Shown: positions 1 to 10,319 of the stretch, piece by piece
How positions within the stretch are numbered: the first letter of the stretch is position 1
Layout of the letters: each line of letters opens with the position of its first letter
Source: Achatina immaculata
Taxonomy: Eukaryota > Mollusca > Gastropoda > Stylommatophora > Achatinidae
Assembly (NCBI GenBank): GCA_009760885.1
Contig: CM019703.1
Location: forward strand, 8,134,459 to 8,198,458
Direction of reading: 5' to 3'
Length of the DNA stretch: 64,000 nt
Made by a program: the position numbers and the translations under genes
Notes under the pieces: model-generated
Database searches by the model: none
Told to the model about the DNA's origin: nothing
The model's input: only the letters and a program-made list of their open reading frames with translations

Positions 1-143
1 ACAAATTAGAAATAGTCATGTGACTTTTTAGGTAAAATAGATTTTTTTGCAAAATGAGTAGGTTGCATTGGAAAGAGTAACTAAAGCCTCCTTATTGTCT
101 TTCATTTTTGATAGACAGAATGCTATATTTTGAACTGTTGCAG

Positions 144-277
144 ACACTTCCTACAAGCAAATCCAGTCAGATGATAACGTTCAAATTTGCCAATGGCTGT
201 GTGGCTACCCTGAGGACCAGTGGTACAGAGCCCAAGATTAAGTATTATGCAGAACACAGGCCAAATCTTGAGGAGGG
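144..277 (+). CDS. PGM2: PGM2-family penultimate coding exon
   Basis: The acceptor cag lies at 141-143 and the donor gtgaat starts at 278. The exon carries the RTSGTEPK sugar-phosphate binding loop of alpha-D-phosphohexomutase domain 4. Frame starts fall on coordinates divisible by three (ATG at 171-173 is internal). One substitution is visible against the common family sequence: ANGC in place of ANGG before VAT. Confidence 0.9.
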
Positions 278-2359
278 GTGAATATAAACTGCAGTTATAG
301 TCTTAATTCTAAACTTTTAGGATTTCTGTGACAGATTTTAAGTGTTAAGGAACTCTGGGATTTCACTGACTGGGGATCACTAATATGCTTGTTGTGAGCA
401 AAGATTCCCCCCCCCCTTTCACCCACTGTCAAATTTGGTCATAATCCAATATGCCTAGGTTGGATTTTTAACTTGGTTATCATGTTGTCCCCTAGCTCAT
501 TCCATAGGAGGGGGGGGGTTGCATCAAATGACCAAGGGGGTCAAGTAGAATGGAACGGTTGTCACATTTACTTGTACAAACTCCCTGTAACTGCGAGCTG
601 TTGTTCTTTGCAGCTGATGCTGTGGAGGTGTTGAGGCACAGCATCATATTGGTGTGGAAGCAGGTTATGGCAGTCATTTTTTCAATCCCAGAGTACAGCT
701 AAAAAGCAGGGGATGTGCAATGCTTCTTTAGTAGACTCCACCACCATGGGGACTGTGGCATTTCCTTCTCCATTAGCCAGGCTAGGCCTGTTACTGAGGT
801 TACCACAGAGAGGTGGGACAGGATCTTGGTCAGCTATGGTTCACTAACCCTGATGCATTTAAAAGGATCACAAAGGCACAGTCTGATTCTTAGTATGACA
901 TATTATACATTAGTTTAAACAGGAAAAGTTGTATATTGTTTTTCTAATAAAATTGTTAGTATGTTTTTAGTATAGAACAAAAAAAAAAAGAGCTAAGAAT
1001 TGAGAAGAAAGAATGGAAAATTATTATGAAATATTTTCTCACTTGCCTCTCAAGTTAATCCACTGTAATGGGTTCAATATATCCAAAATGAATAAAATTT
1101 TACACAAACACCATTTCCTCACAGAAAATATACACTAATTATTTATTTACAGTTAATTTACAGTCTACAATAAACTGAAGACATGAAAACACAAGTGGGC
1201 GGCAGGCTTCAGGCTTAGAAAAAAACTTTAAAATAATTAAATTTTAACACAAATTGGCTCAGAATTCAACGTCGTGGGTGCCTCGTATCTACAGTTTTTG
1301 ATACCGGAAGGAAGTAATACTACCAGCTTTGCCATATTTTTTAGTATAGTTTGGATAAATTCAAAATTAGAGACCATCGCATCCCAGTGCACTAAGAGCA
1401 GGGTAGAACACATGCAGACCCCATCCACGCAAGGCACGTCGAAAAGGACACAAAGAGTTTATTCACCAATAGCCATGTATGTACACAATGTACTCTGGTG
1501 TACCTCGATTTTCAGGCAGTTAGTATCTATTTTCATTAGATACCAGCGTATCATTTACCTAGCTTTTTATAGCTTGGAGCGCTTAAGCAGGGTATACTTC
1601 AACTCGAAGAAGAAGAGTTTTATCACCTTAAGAGAATATATAAAAGTGAAAAACCTTTCTGGGTGGTGATTTAGTATATAAGGGAGGATTTAGGACAGCG
1701 TGGGTTGAAAAGGGAGGATTGGTATCTGGGACATTGAGAGCCATTGGTCTAGGGCTATAGGTCACTAGAAGTTGTATGTGATTTGTCAGTTGTTGTACTT
1801 GTTTAACCAGTGACTGAGACATGCCATGAACTGTACATTAGAAGTTGTATGTAGGTTGTCAGTTGTACATGTTAAAGTAACCAATGACTAATACATGCCA
1901 TGAACTGTACTTTGAAGTTGTGCATGTATGTGTATATGCATGAATTCTTGTCATTCATAGGTACTAAACAGCATAGACCTTGTCATTCACAGATACTAAA
2001 CAACATAGACCTTGCAATTCATAACTACTAAACAACATGGATCTTGTCATTGACAGGTGCTAAACAACAGACTTTGTCATTAACAGATACTAAACGACAT
2101 AGGCCTTGTCAGTGACAGGTACCAAACAATGTAGACCTTGTCAGTCTCATCACTAGCTGAGCCTAAGATAGCGTGTACAATACCACAGACTGCACTTTCA
2201 GGAAATGTGAACTAAAAGTGACTATTCATTTTACCTTATATTTTCATTCACAGCTTACAGCCTGAGCAGGTGAAGCAAGAGCTGGATGATATCATTGCCA
2301 ACATCGTGGAGAACTTCTACAGTCTTGAACTCTTCCCAAAAATTTTAAAGAGGCAGTAG
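144..2359 (+). CDS. PGM2: Phosphoglucomutase-2 / glucose-1,6-bisphosphate synthase family, 3' end (partial gene)
   Basis: Members of this family interconvert hexose or pentose 1- and 6/5-phosphates, or make glucose-1,6-bisphosphate, in the cytosol. Two exons are visible. Exon 144-277 reads [18 protein letters not shown] followed by the domain-4 phosphate-binding signature [14 protein letters not shown]. Exon 2254-2359 reads [18 protein letters not shown] and ends KILKRQ with TAG at 2357-2359. Exon 144-277 ends in phase 2 (GG before gt at 278) and exon 2254 supplies the single C needed, giving a glycine codon. This is the expected C-terminus of PGM2/PGM2L1, and the upstream exons lie outside the window. 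PGM2 and PGM2L1 cannot be told apart from this tail. An antisense retrotransposon sits 102 bp after the stop, probably within the 3' UTR. Confidence 0.9.
560..860 (+). repeat. Dispersed repeat, copy 1 of 3 (SINE-sized)
   Basis: This stretch of roughly 300 bp recurs at 23575-23890 in the same orientation and at about 17960-18245 in the opposite one. Shared landmarks include a segment reading gactccaccaccatgggga, a downstream gaggtggga block and ggtcttggtcag. It contains a ttcaatccc core resembling a pol III B box, but no convincing A box was seen. It is a dispersed repeat of unknown class, possibly a tRNA-related SINE. Confidence 0.6.
1767..1920. repeat. 73-bp tandem duplication
   Basis: A unit starting agaagttgtatgt and ending gccatgaactgtac is repeated twice plus a few bases (starts near 1767, 1840 and 1912), with moderate divergence. 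It lies in the last PGM2 intron, directly before another minisatellite. Confidence 0.75.
1946..2143. repeat. 33-bp minisatellite, about 6 copies
   Basis: The unit is approximately cttgtcattcacagatacta followed by aacaacatagac, repeated six times with substitutions. It is intronic, ending about 110 bp before the last PGM2 exon. Confidence 0.8.
2254..2359 (+). CDS. PGM2: PGM2-family last coding exon
   Basis: The acceptor is ttcacag ending at 2253. A second cag at 2258-2260 would put a stop in frame, so the first is chosen. The exon encodes a helical C-terminal tail and the TAG stop. No clear AATAAA is present between the stop and the retrotransposon junction at 2449, so the true polyadenylation site may lie beyond or inside the insertion. 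Confidence 0.88.
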
Positions 2360-2448
2360 CTAACAGTACGTACAGTCAGAGCTCTTTGTCATGAGAGTTT
2401 AAAAAAAAAAAAAGACCAGTCTAGTAGAAGCAAAGCTACTGAAGGAAT

Positions 2449-2461
2449 AGCTTAGAGGGTT
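2449..2461. repeat. Target-site duplication, left copy (13 bp)
   Basis: AGCTTAGAGGGTT here is repeated exactly at 5660-5672 and frames the retrotransposon between them. Confidence 0.9.
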
Positions 2462-5400
2462 CTCCTCTCTCTCTCTCTGAACCTTAAGTGCCCAGGGCAC
2501 ATGGGGCTTCCGCAAGGGTTTTCCACAAATGCCTGTCTTTCGCCTTTTTTTCTGCTCTTGCCCAGGTGAGCCCTCTATTGCTCAACATCCTTTCTGTTGT
2601 TCTTCTCCATGTCTCTTTTGGTCTACCCTTACTTCTGCTCCCCTGTGGTGTCCATCTTAGTGCTATTTTTGGTAGTGAGTTGTCAGTCATTCGGAGCACA
2701 TGTCCCAACCATCGCCAGCGTCTTTCCTCAATAATTGTTGTCAGTGGTTTCATCTGCATTTCTGCCAATAAGATGTTATTTCTTATGGTGTTTGGCCAAA
2801 ATATTTTTTAATTCTACGTAAACATTTAGTCTGGAAAGAATTCAACTTGTTTTCTATGGTTTTGGTGATTTTCCAGCATTCACTTCCATAGAGTAGTACA
2901 CTTAGAACATTACTCTTAAATATCCTGATTTTCATATTTATGCTTAGTTTATTTGATTTCCATATATTCTGTAGCATTGCAAAAGCCTGGTTTGCTCTAG
3001 TAAGTCTGCTTTGATGTCCTCTGTGCTGTCTCCATTTTCTACTACTCTGCTGCCAAGGTATACAAATTCGTTGACCTCCTCCACTAACTTGTTATCTACT
3101 CTCAGTACATTTCTGTTGTTCACATTTTGCTTCATTAACTTTGTCTTTCCTACGTTGATCTTTAGTCCTATGTTGTTTGCATTCTGGGTTAACTTGTTTA
3201 TTTTATCTTGCATATCTTTGTGACTGCTTGATAATAGACAAATGTCGTCCGCAAAGTCAAGGTCCTCCAGCACTGTGTTAAGGGTCCATTGTAATCCTCT
3301 GCGTTTGTCTGATGTTGCCTCCTTCATTAACCAGTCTACTGCCAAGATAAATAATGTTGGTGATAGTACACATCCCTGTTTCACTCCTGTTTGTACCCTA
3401 AAGCTGCTGGAGGTATGTTCTCCACAGATAACTTTGCACTGAAAACCTCGTATAGGGCTTTGATTACATTAACTATTTTATGGGGGAGGCCATGCCATCT
3501 TAGGATTTTCCACAGTGCATCTCTGTTGACACTGTCAAAGGCTTTCTCAAAATCTATGAATAATGCATATGTTGTGCTATGCCACTCATTTGCCTGTTCT
3601 AATATTTGTCTAAGTACAAATATATGGTCTATGCATGATCTTCCTTTCCTAAATCCTGCCTGCTCTTTCCGAAGTTTTTCCTCAAGTGTTGGTACAATTC
3701 TGTTGATGATTATTCTGCAAAATACTTTACTAGTGAGTGGCAGTAGGGTAATGCCTCTCCAGTTCCCGCAATCTCTGAGGTCACCCTTCTTTGGTAGTTT
3801 TACTATAAGACCAGTTTTCCACTCCTCTGGGGCTTTTTCTAAATCCCAAATTTGTTGTAATATCCGGCAAAGTTGTTTTGGTGTTTCTGTTTCTTCTGCT
3901 TTCAACATCTCAGCAGTCACTTCATCTTCACCTGGTGCCCTGTCTGATTTTAGCATCTTTATCGCCTCTTTTACTTCATTTATTGTTATTGGTCCTGTAT
4001 TGATGTTTAGTTCCGCTTTTGCTTCAGGTATATCTATTGCTTGTGCTGCTTGTGTTCTGTTTAGTAGGGTGTTAAAGTGTTCCCTCCATCTTTCAATTTT
4101 TTCTCTTTCTCCACTGACCAGTTGTCCATTTTGTGTTCTTACTGCACTTTCACATCTTGTATTGAAGTTACCTGTCATCTGCTTTGTGATTTTATATATG
4201 GTTTTCATGTCATTTGTATATGCTGCTTTCTCTGCTGTCTCTGCTAAGTTGTCATAATACTGACGTTTATCTTGACGGCATGATTCCTTCACTTCTTTGT
4301 CTTTTTGTGCATAATTACTTAAAACTCGTTCTTTAAGCCGTTGTGATTTGGTGTTCAGTAATTTTTTCTTGATTTCTTTTCTTTGCTCTATCTTTTCCCA
4401 TGTGGTCTCACTTATCCATTCCTCTTTTCTCCTTTTCCGATATCCCAGCACCTCTTTTGCTGTTTCCTGTAGTGTTTTATTGAACTCTAATATGGACATT
4501 TCTGCTTCATCTTGTAGGACACTGAAGCGGTTCTTAAGTATTATTGAGAATTCATTTCTTGTTTGCTGGTCTATCAGTTTTCTTGTATCAAAATGTATCT
4601 TTCTGTGTTCTCCGATTCTGGCTTTCCTTAATTTTAGTTTTATTTTTGCTACCAGAAGGTTGTGATCACTTCCTATATCTGCTCCTTTCCTTGCTCGCAC
4701 ATCTTGTAGTGACCGTTTCCACTTGTTGTTTATTAGTATGTGATCGATTTGGTTTTCTGTGGTTTTATCTGGTGACCTCCAAGTCACCTTATGGATGTTT
4801 TTGTGTTGGAAAATTGTCCCTCCGATGGTCATCATGTTTTCTTCACAGAAACTGCACAGTCTTTCTCCATTTTCATTTATTTCTCCGATTCCTTCTCTTC
4901 CCATGATTCTTCTTCTATTTTCATTTCCTTCACCTACTTTTGCATTGAAGTCGCCCAAGATGAGTAGCATATCATGCTTGGGTATTGTTTCTACTGTGGC
5001 TTGGAGGCTGTTGTAAAAATCTTCTTTTAATTCCTCTTCAGCTGCTTCTGTTGGTGCATAACAAACTATAATAGACAGCTTCGTGAATCTTGAGTTGAAC
5101 CGTGCATATAATAATCTCTCATTTATTGGGGTCCATTTCAGCAATGCTCTTGATGCTTCTTTTGTTATAATCAATGCTACTCCTCCTTCATGAAGATCTT
5201 CTTTACCTGACCATATTATTGTATCTTCTGTGTGCTGTGTTGTTAATTTCCTTCTGCCTTGTCCTGTCCATCTTGCTTCTTGTATTCCTAGTATGTCTAG
5301 TTTGTATCTGTGCATTTCCTTGATGGTTTGTGCTAGTTTTCCAGTCTGATTTAGTGTTCTTACATTCCAGCTGCCTATATGCATCTTTTGTTTAGGTTCC

Positions 5401-5659
5401 AGGAGGTCTGCAGTCGGGCTGGGGACTTCCAGTGGCTGGCTTTCATCCACAACCTTCATGGGCTCAGTTTCCTGATACGCATTTCTCCTTCCACCTGCAT
5501 TTGCTTTTTCCCTTGCTTCTGTTTCTGTAGCAGTCTGATAGTTTTTTACCAGATAGGGTTGCTGGCCCTATGCTGAACCCTCCTTAGTCGCCTTTTACGA
5601 TCATGCATGGTAGGGTACAGTGGTCCTATTCTTTGCAGATCCCGGGTACCACACGGGGG
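2462..5659 (-). mobile_element. Near-complete RTE-like non-LTR retrotransposon (endonuclease + reverse transcriptase)
   Basis: This element of about 3.2 kb reads on the minus strand. Its main open frame (5459 down to 3381, 692 codons) starts with an APE-type endonuclease: catalytic Glu in LDILGIQEARW, then LILGDFNAKVG, then GSDHNLL. The reverse transcriptase follows: APGEDEVTAEML, WRGITLLP, EQAGFRKGRSC and FIDFEKAFDSV. The frame slips by one base near 3410, after which GVKQGCVLSPTLF and the catalytic FADD motif follow (3384-2944). Further slips near 3005 and 2795 lead to the C-terminal segment (RWLGHVLRM, GRPKETWRRTTERM). No RNase H domain is seen, which fits the RTE clade. The 3' end carries a short GA-rich tail (CT run at 2464-2478 on the plus strand). 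A 200-base 5' leader precedes the first Met. Three frame breaks make this copy non-autonomous as assembled. Confidence 0.9.
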
Positions 5660-5672
5660 AGCTTAGAGGGTT
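5660..5672. repeat. Target-site duplication, right copy (13 bp)
   Basis: It is identical to 2449-2461 and marks the 5' junction of the minus-strand retrotransposon. Confidence 0.9.
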
Positions 5673-7600
5673 ATGGACCCTAAAAGATTGAAAGATAATG
5701 CACATGAAAGAACAGAGAAGATTGTGCCAACAATGCAAAAATCTTAGAATCTGAGAAGAAAGAAAGGAAAAAAAAGTGAAAGAAATGAAAGGTTTTTCAG
5801 ATATCCGCAAACAAAATCAACATCCCAGCATTCTCAACTATTTACTTGGTATATTTTGCTGTGTAGGTGTATGTATAATTCCTTTCCAATGACATTTCAC
5901 CAAATGTGATATTCTTTGCAAGAAATTTAAAAGAGAAGCTGTTTTGATTGCTTGCTGTGGTTCTCTTCATCATGACCATGTACAGTATGCAGCTTCTAGC
6001 AGAAAACAAAATTGATTGAGCAACCTTAGTCCACCCATTCATGCTTTATTTTTCCTTTTGTTTTTCCACTAAATAATCTCTTTTGGTTCTTCCATTTTCT
6101 TGCCAATAGTTATGTTATAATTAATATTATTTATACATTAAGGTGATTATTTTATAGTACATCTTGATTAGCATGAGTAATGAATGAAGTGTTTGCATTG
6201 TTTGAATTCATTCTATTTCAAGTTTTATGTAAGTATATGGTAATTTGGTCAACTCAGTGAAAAATTCATTGAAACTTTAAAAAACAATTTTTTTGTCAGT
6301 AATATCATCAGTGAAGTTCAATAGCAGAATATAAGAGAAATGTACATCTTGTTCAGCTTTATTAAAAGATACTTGAATAGTTGATGGAAGCAAAATTTAA
6401 ACAAAATTATTGAATAAGCCTGCACTGACAGTATGATGAAAGTATCATTAACAATCATTTAAAATATTCTAGCAGCACACTGTGAATTGTCTTCTCCTTC
6501 TTTAAATCTTTGTACATATATTGGTAAGTGCAGATACTTTTATTTACATCTTAGTGAATTTTCATGCTCTCTGTCAACGTTAGGGTCAGCACCCATAGTT
6601 CTTTTGTTTTAATACTTCTTTAACTTGAAAGACATTTCCTTAAATAAATGTAAATCTTTTGCCAGAATGGGTGCTCTATTAATAGGAATGCATTTTTCAT
6701 TACAATCTTCCATATATGCAGCTAAAAGACACCTTCATTTCACACAGCTAAAGAATGCACCCTTTTGCCGTTTTAACACTTCTGTTTCTTGTAGTTGTTG
6801 ACAAACTACAAAAAGTTCATGCAACTTTTACTCTGTTTGCATGTTATGTAATACAAGTGAGAGGTAAGTTCTAAGGTAGCTATAGAACAGAGGATGACAT
6901 CTGAAAACTACAGAGAGCGCCTTGATAAAGGAAAGAAATGCTAGAAGTTACTTGTTTCTCAAAGATACACAATAAGAAGTACTGTATTCAAGATTAAAAG
7001 TAATTAAATCTTTAGTTATCTGATAGCTGATTACACTGCATGGAGTGTATGAGCTCTTTGAAATACTGTTCACTTGATGTAGTCTATCTGTGTTGTCTCA
7101 GGAAATAAGAAAGTTATCAAACTGGTGAGGTAAGGTTAAAAGGTTATCACAGACAGAAAGTAGAATATATGAGAGTCATGAAACATTTCAGAACAGCTGG
7201 GGAACTCTAGGTTGGATAGGCAACCACCTCTCACCCAGCAGGGATATCCAAAACAAGTCAAGGTTTTCCGATGAGAAAGTCCAACTCTAGATTAAACTGG
7301 TGCAACAAAAACCACAGTGTCATGCAATCCCATTTCTGCGACCCACCGAGAGTACAGGCCCAAGCCCTATGATACTCTGAACCTCTTGTGGTCCTCTCAG
7401 GGGTCTCCTGTGGTCCTCTTGGGGACCACGGGAGGACCTATCGGGGACTACAGGAGTAAATTCAGTAGGATCACAGAGCGGTCTTGGTGGTAGAAATGAA
7501 AGAAGAAGAACACCTTGTCCAGAACAGAAGTAAAATGCAGCTTCTAGTCAAACCAAGATTCCTCATAGAAGAAAACAACAGATGATGGGAGCACATTTCC
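5673..7600. other. Non-coding stretch, no gene recognised
   Basis: This is AT-rich sequence without a convincing ORF, RNA gene or recognised repeat. The first part may be the continuation of the PGM2 3' UTR, displaced by the retrotransposon. At 7370-7450 there is a short run of related ggtcctct / ggggacca segments that look like local duplications. Confidence 0.5.
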
Positions 7601-7617
7601 GAAAGAATCCTGTCATG

Positions 7618-8045
7618 TATGAGGGTCATACCGAAAGTCATGAGCAAAAATTTTTTTTAAATCAGAATTATAGATTGAGAAAATGTAAATGTATCACCTT
7701 AAACTGCATCCTTTGCACTTCATGTAGAGGTCACATGACCATGCTAAGCAGAAACAAAATGGTGGATGCTGATCTTTCGTTTCGTCACCATGCTGTTAAA
7801 GAGGAAATCCCCGCTGCTGAAATTCACCAAAGACTTCAACTTGCTTATGGAGATGTGTGTATGGGTGCTAGCAGTGTTAAGAGGTGGGTGAAGTTTAACT
7901 CTCTCCGAGCTACAGTGCGGTTTAGGAGTGAGGGCTTGTTGTCGTGATATATGGCTGATGCGAATTCAAGATGACGATAGAACATGTTCTGGATAGCCGC
8001 GTTGACAGAAGAAATCTAGCATCAGCTAGCATCACCTGGAATTAA
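7618..8045 (+). mobile_element. mariner-family element, 5' end remnant
   Basis: The left edge reads tatgagggtcataccgaaag followed by tcatgagcaaaa, which resembles mariner terminal repeats (a gagggt motif, then an aaagt-atg-gcaaaa segment). About 110 bp inside, an ORF (from Met at 7750-7760) gives MVDADLSFRHHAVKEEIPAA, then EIHQRLQLAYGD and SSVKRWVKF. This matches the paired helix-turn-helix N-terminal region of mariner transposases (EIHxRL...YG...VxRWVxxF). The frame then degrades and no DDD/DDE catalytic core is present. Confidence 0.75.
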
Positions 8046-8079
8046 CAATGTTTTCAGCTTTCTGCAACTTCTTTAGTTT

Positions 8080-8345
8080 TCAATTCTCCCCCCCCCCTTT
8101 TTTTTAACTCTCTTTCTCCTAGCTACCCCTCCTGCCACCCTCTTTTCTTCTCTGGCAACATATTGGTGTTTACAGGGTCTTTTCCTATTCACCAGTTTCA
8201 CATTTTCTCCCTGCAGGTGTTTATGTTCTTCATTCATCATCCCTCCACTTCCCCTTTCCCCCCTCCCCCCAACACCACCTCTACCGGCTGTCATGTTTCT
8301 ATTGCCCTTTCCCCCCTCCCCCCCCCCCAACTACCTGTTTTCCTC
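8080..8345. repeat. Polypyrimidine-rich tract
   Basis: The tract is dominated by C and T on the plus strand, with several runs of 7-9 C residues (for example 8088-8097 and 8321-8329). ORFs here are low-complexity artefacts. Confidence 0.7.
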
Positions 8346-8554
8346 CTCTCTTTCCACCTCTTCTTTACAGTTGGCTCTATCGGCTTATCCTTTGTGTGGC
8401 CCTCATGGTTTCTATGCATCTTCTAGTGGACATGCATTTCTCTGTTTCCTATTTCTGGAGGAGACCATATTAAGATAAGTTCTTCACTTAGTTATTTGTT
8501 TTTTGTCTCATTTGTGCATGTAATCCTCAAAAAAGGCTCACGCCAAAATATCAG

Positions 8555-8705
8555 ATATAGTATGTTTTTCATTTATACATTCTCATACTTTCTATTGGTT
8601 TTTTCTCATTTTACTCACTCCCTCTGCCACTTTGTAAAACTACACCATTCACCTCCATCTACCTTTATTATTTAAAACAGTTTTACTGCAGTCGCCATCC
8701 CTTTA
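8555..8705 (+). repeat. Inverted-repeat family A, left arm
   Basis: The sequence from tttatacattctcatacttt to actgcagtcgccatccc is the reverse complement of 10180-10315 with roughly 85-90% identity by eye. Other copies occur at 27848-27945, 28100-28235 and 28478-28645. This is consistent with a non-autonomous DNA element; no transposase is present. Confidence 0.75.
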
Positions 8706-8720
8706 TCTATCAGAGTAAAT

Positions 8721-8955
8721 AGATTTCTCTGTTAACATTGTAAGAAACAGCTCTTGTTTTATATAGATTTCTCTGTTAACATTGTAAGAAACAGCTCTTG
8801 GTTTATGTAAACAGATTTCTCTGTTAACATTGTAAGAAACAGCTCTTGTTTTATATAAACAGATTTTTCTTTTAACATTGTAAGAAACAGCTCTTGTTTT
8901 ATATAAATGGATTTCTCTGTTAACATTGTAAGAAACAGCTCTTGTTCTATGTATG
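8721..8955. repeat. 45-48-bp minisatellite, 5 copies
   Basis: The unit agatttctctgttaacattg followed by taagaaacagctcttgtttt starts near 8721, 8765, 8813, 8861 and 8909, with high identity between copies. It begins about 15 bp inside the left inverted-repeat arm. Confidence 0.9.
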
Positions 8956-9756
8956 TGGAATTTTAAATTATCTGATAGGTCAGATCAAATCTGAGCATCA
9001 GTCAAGTTTATTTACGTAATCAGAGATTGTGTTTGGAGGGGGGGGCGGGTTCTGTTAATGCACAGATATGCAGATACCGAGTCATACAAGGAAAGTATCC
9101 AAAATGGGCCTGCATAAGTAATATTTCTTTTCACTTACACATAGGATGGAGAGAGGGAAACCTGTTGAGAAGCATGGATATTCTTGTTCTCATCTCCTGG
9201 TTAACACCAAACTCTTGATCTCAGCGTCTAGTGCCATGAAGGTAATGAACTACTGGCATCATGTCATTTGGTATCAGTGGATTAAGATGAAATGTTTAAA
9301 GACAAGCTTGCTGCTGGACTCCACTTCCCTGGACACACTGGGTGAGCCTTAGCTCATCAGTCAGACTGAAAGGCCACCATGATGAAGTGAAGTAGGGTCT
9401 TGGCTAGCTATGGCTTGCTGGCTGTGATAACTATGCTGTCATTCTATACCAGTCATTTTTACCCCCCCCCCCCCCCTTTCCTCCCAAAAAAAAAAAGTAT
9501 GAATGAAAACTTGAGACATTCACTAATTTATCAAGAGCTCACCTGGAAGTTGAGATGATAGCTCCTAGAGATGACAGTTTCATCAGGGTCAGCAACTTAA
9601 AGCAGGTCAGGACCCTTCCTCCCAGTTCAACTACAGGTCTCTGTCAGGTTCTTATAGCACAGCAGGATTGCCATATTTTCAGTGGTTGTTGAATATCACA
9701 AGAATCCTAGGTGTTTTTTTGTTTTTGAAGTCCACTGTGAGACTTGATGATAGTTT

Positions 9757-10130
9757 CAGTAGTACATCATCCAGTATAGTAGTCTTGATTCTAAGTTCCT
9801 TACCTAGGGTCAAACCTCAGTGATGCATCATCCAGTATAGTAGTCTTGATTCCAAGTTCCTTACCTAGGGTCAAACCTTAGTGATGCATCATCCAGTATA
9901 GTAGTCTTGATTCTAAGATCCTTACCTAGGGTCAAACCTCAGTGATGCATCATCCAGTATAGTAGTCTTTTCTCGAAGATCTTTGCCTAGGGTTAGCTCT
10001 CATTAAGAGATAATCTAGACCTCATTATTTTAGATCCTTACTAGGATTGGCTGTCAGCAACACATCATCTTTATTCTAAGATTGGATCTCAGTAACACAT
10101 GATTCACTGTAGTAGTCTTAATTCAAGAGC
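9757..10130. repeat. 61-bp minisatellite, 4 good copies plus decayed ones
   Basis: The unit contains catcatccagtatagtagtc and ccttacctagggtcaaacct. Starts fall near 9757, 9819, 9880 and 9941, and degraded copies continue to about 10130 (catgattcactgtagtagtc). It ends about 50 bp before the right inverted-repeat arm. Confidence 0.9.
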
Positions 10131-10179
10131 TCTCTAAACTATTTTGTTTACACCCAAAAGCAGATCTTGCAATAAAAGG

Positions 10180-10315
10180 GATGGCGACTGCAGTAAAACT
10201 GGTTTAAATAAATAAGGTAGACAGAGGTGTATGGTGCAGTTTTACAAAGTGAGGGAGGGAGTGAGTAAGGTGAGAAAAAAACGAATAGAAAGTATGAGAA
10301 TGTATAATATCTTGC
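10180..10315 (-). repeat. Inverted-repeat family A, right arm
   Basis: It starts with aaaagggatggcgactgcag and is the reverse complement of 8555-8705. The pair encloses about 1.5 kb holding both minisatellites. Confidence 0.75.
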
Positions 10316-10319
10316 AATA

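Noticed and set aside
3391..4257. 288-codon plus-strand ORF
   Set aside because: It is the antisense shadow of the RTE-like EN-RT frame; composition and motifs belong to the minus strand.
8073..8330. Gly/Arg-rich 85-codon minus-strand ORF
   Set aside because: It comes entirely from a polypyrimidine tract on the plus strand.
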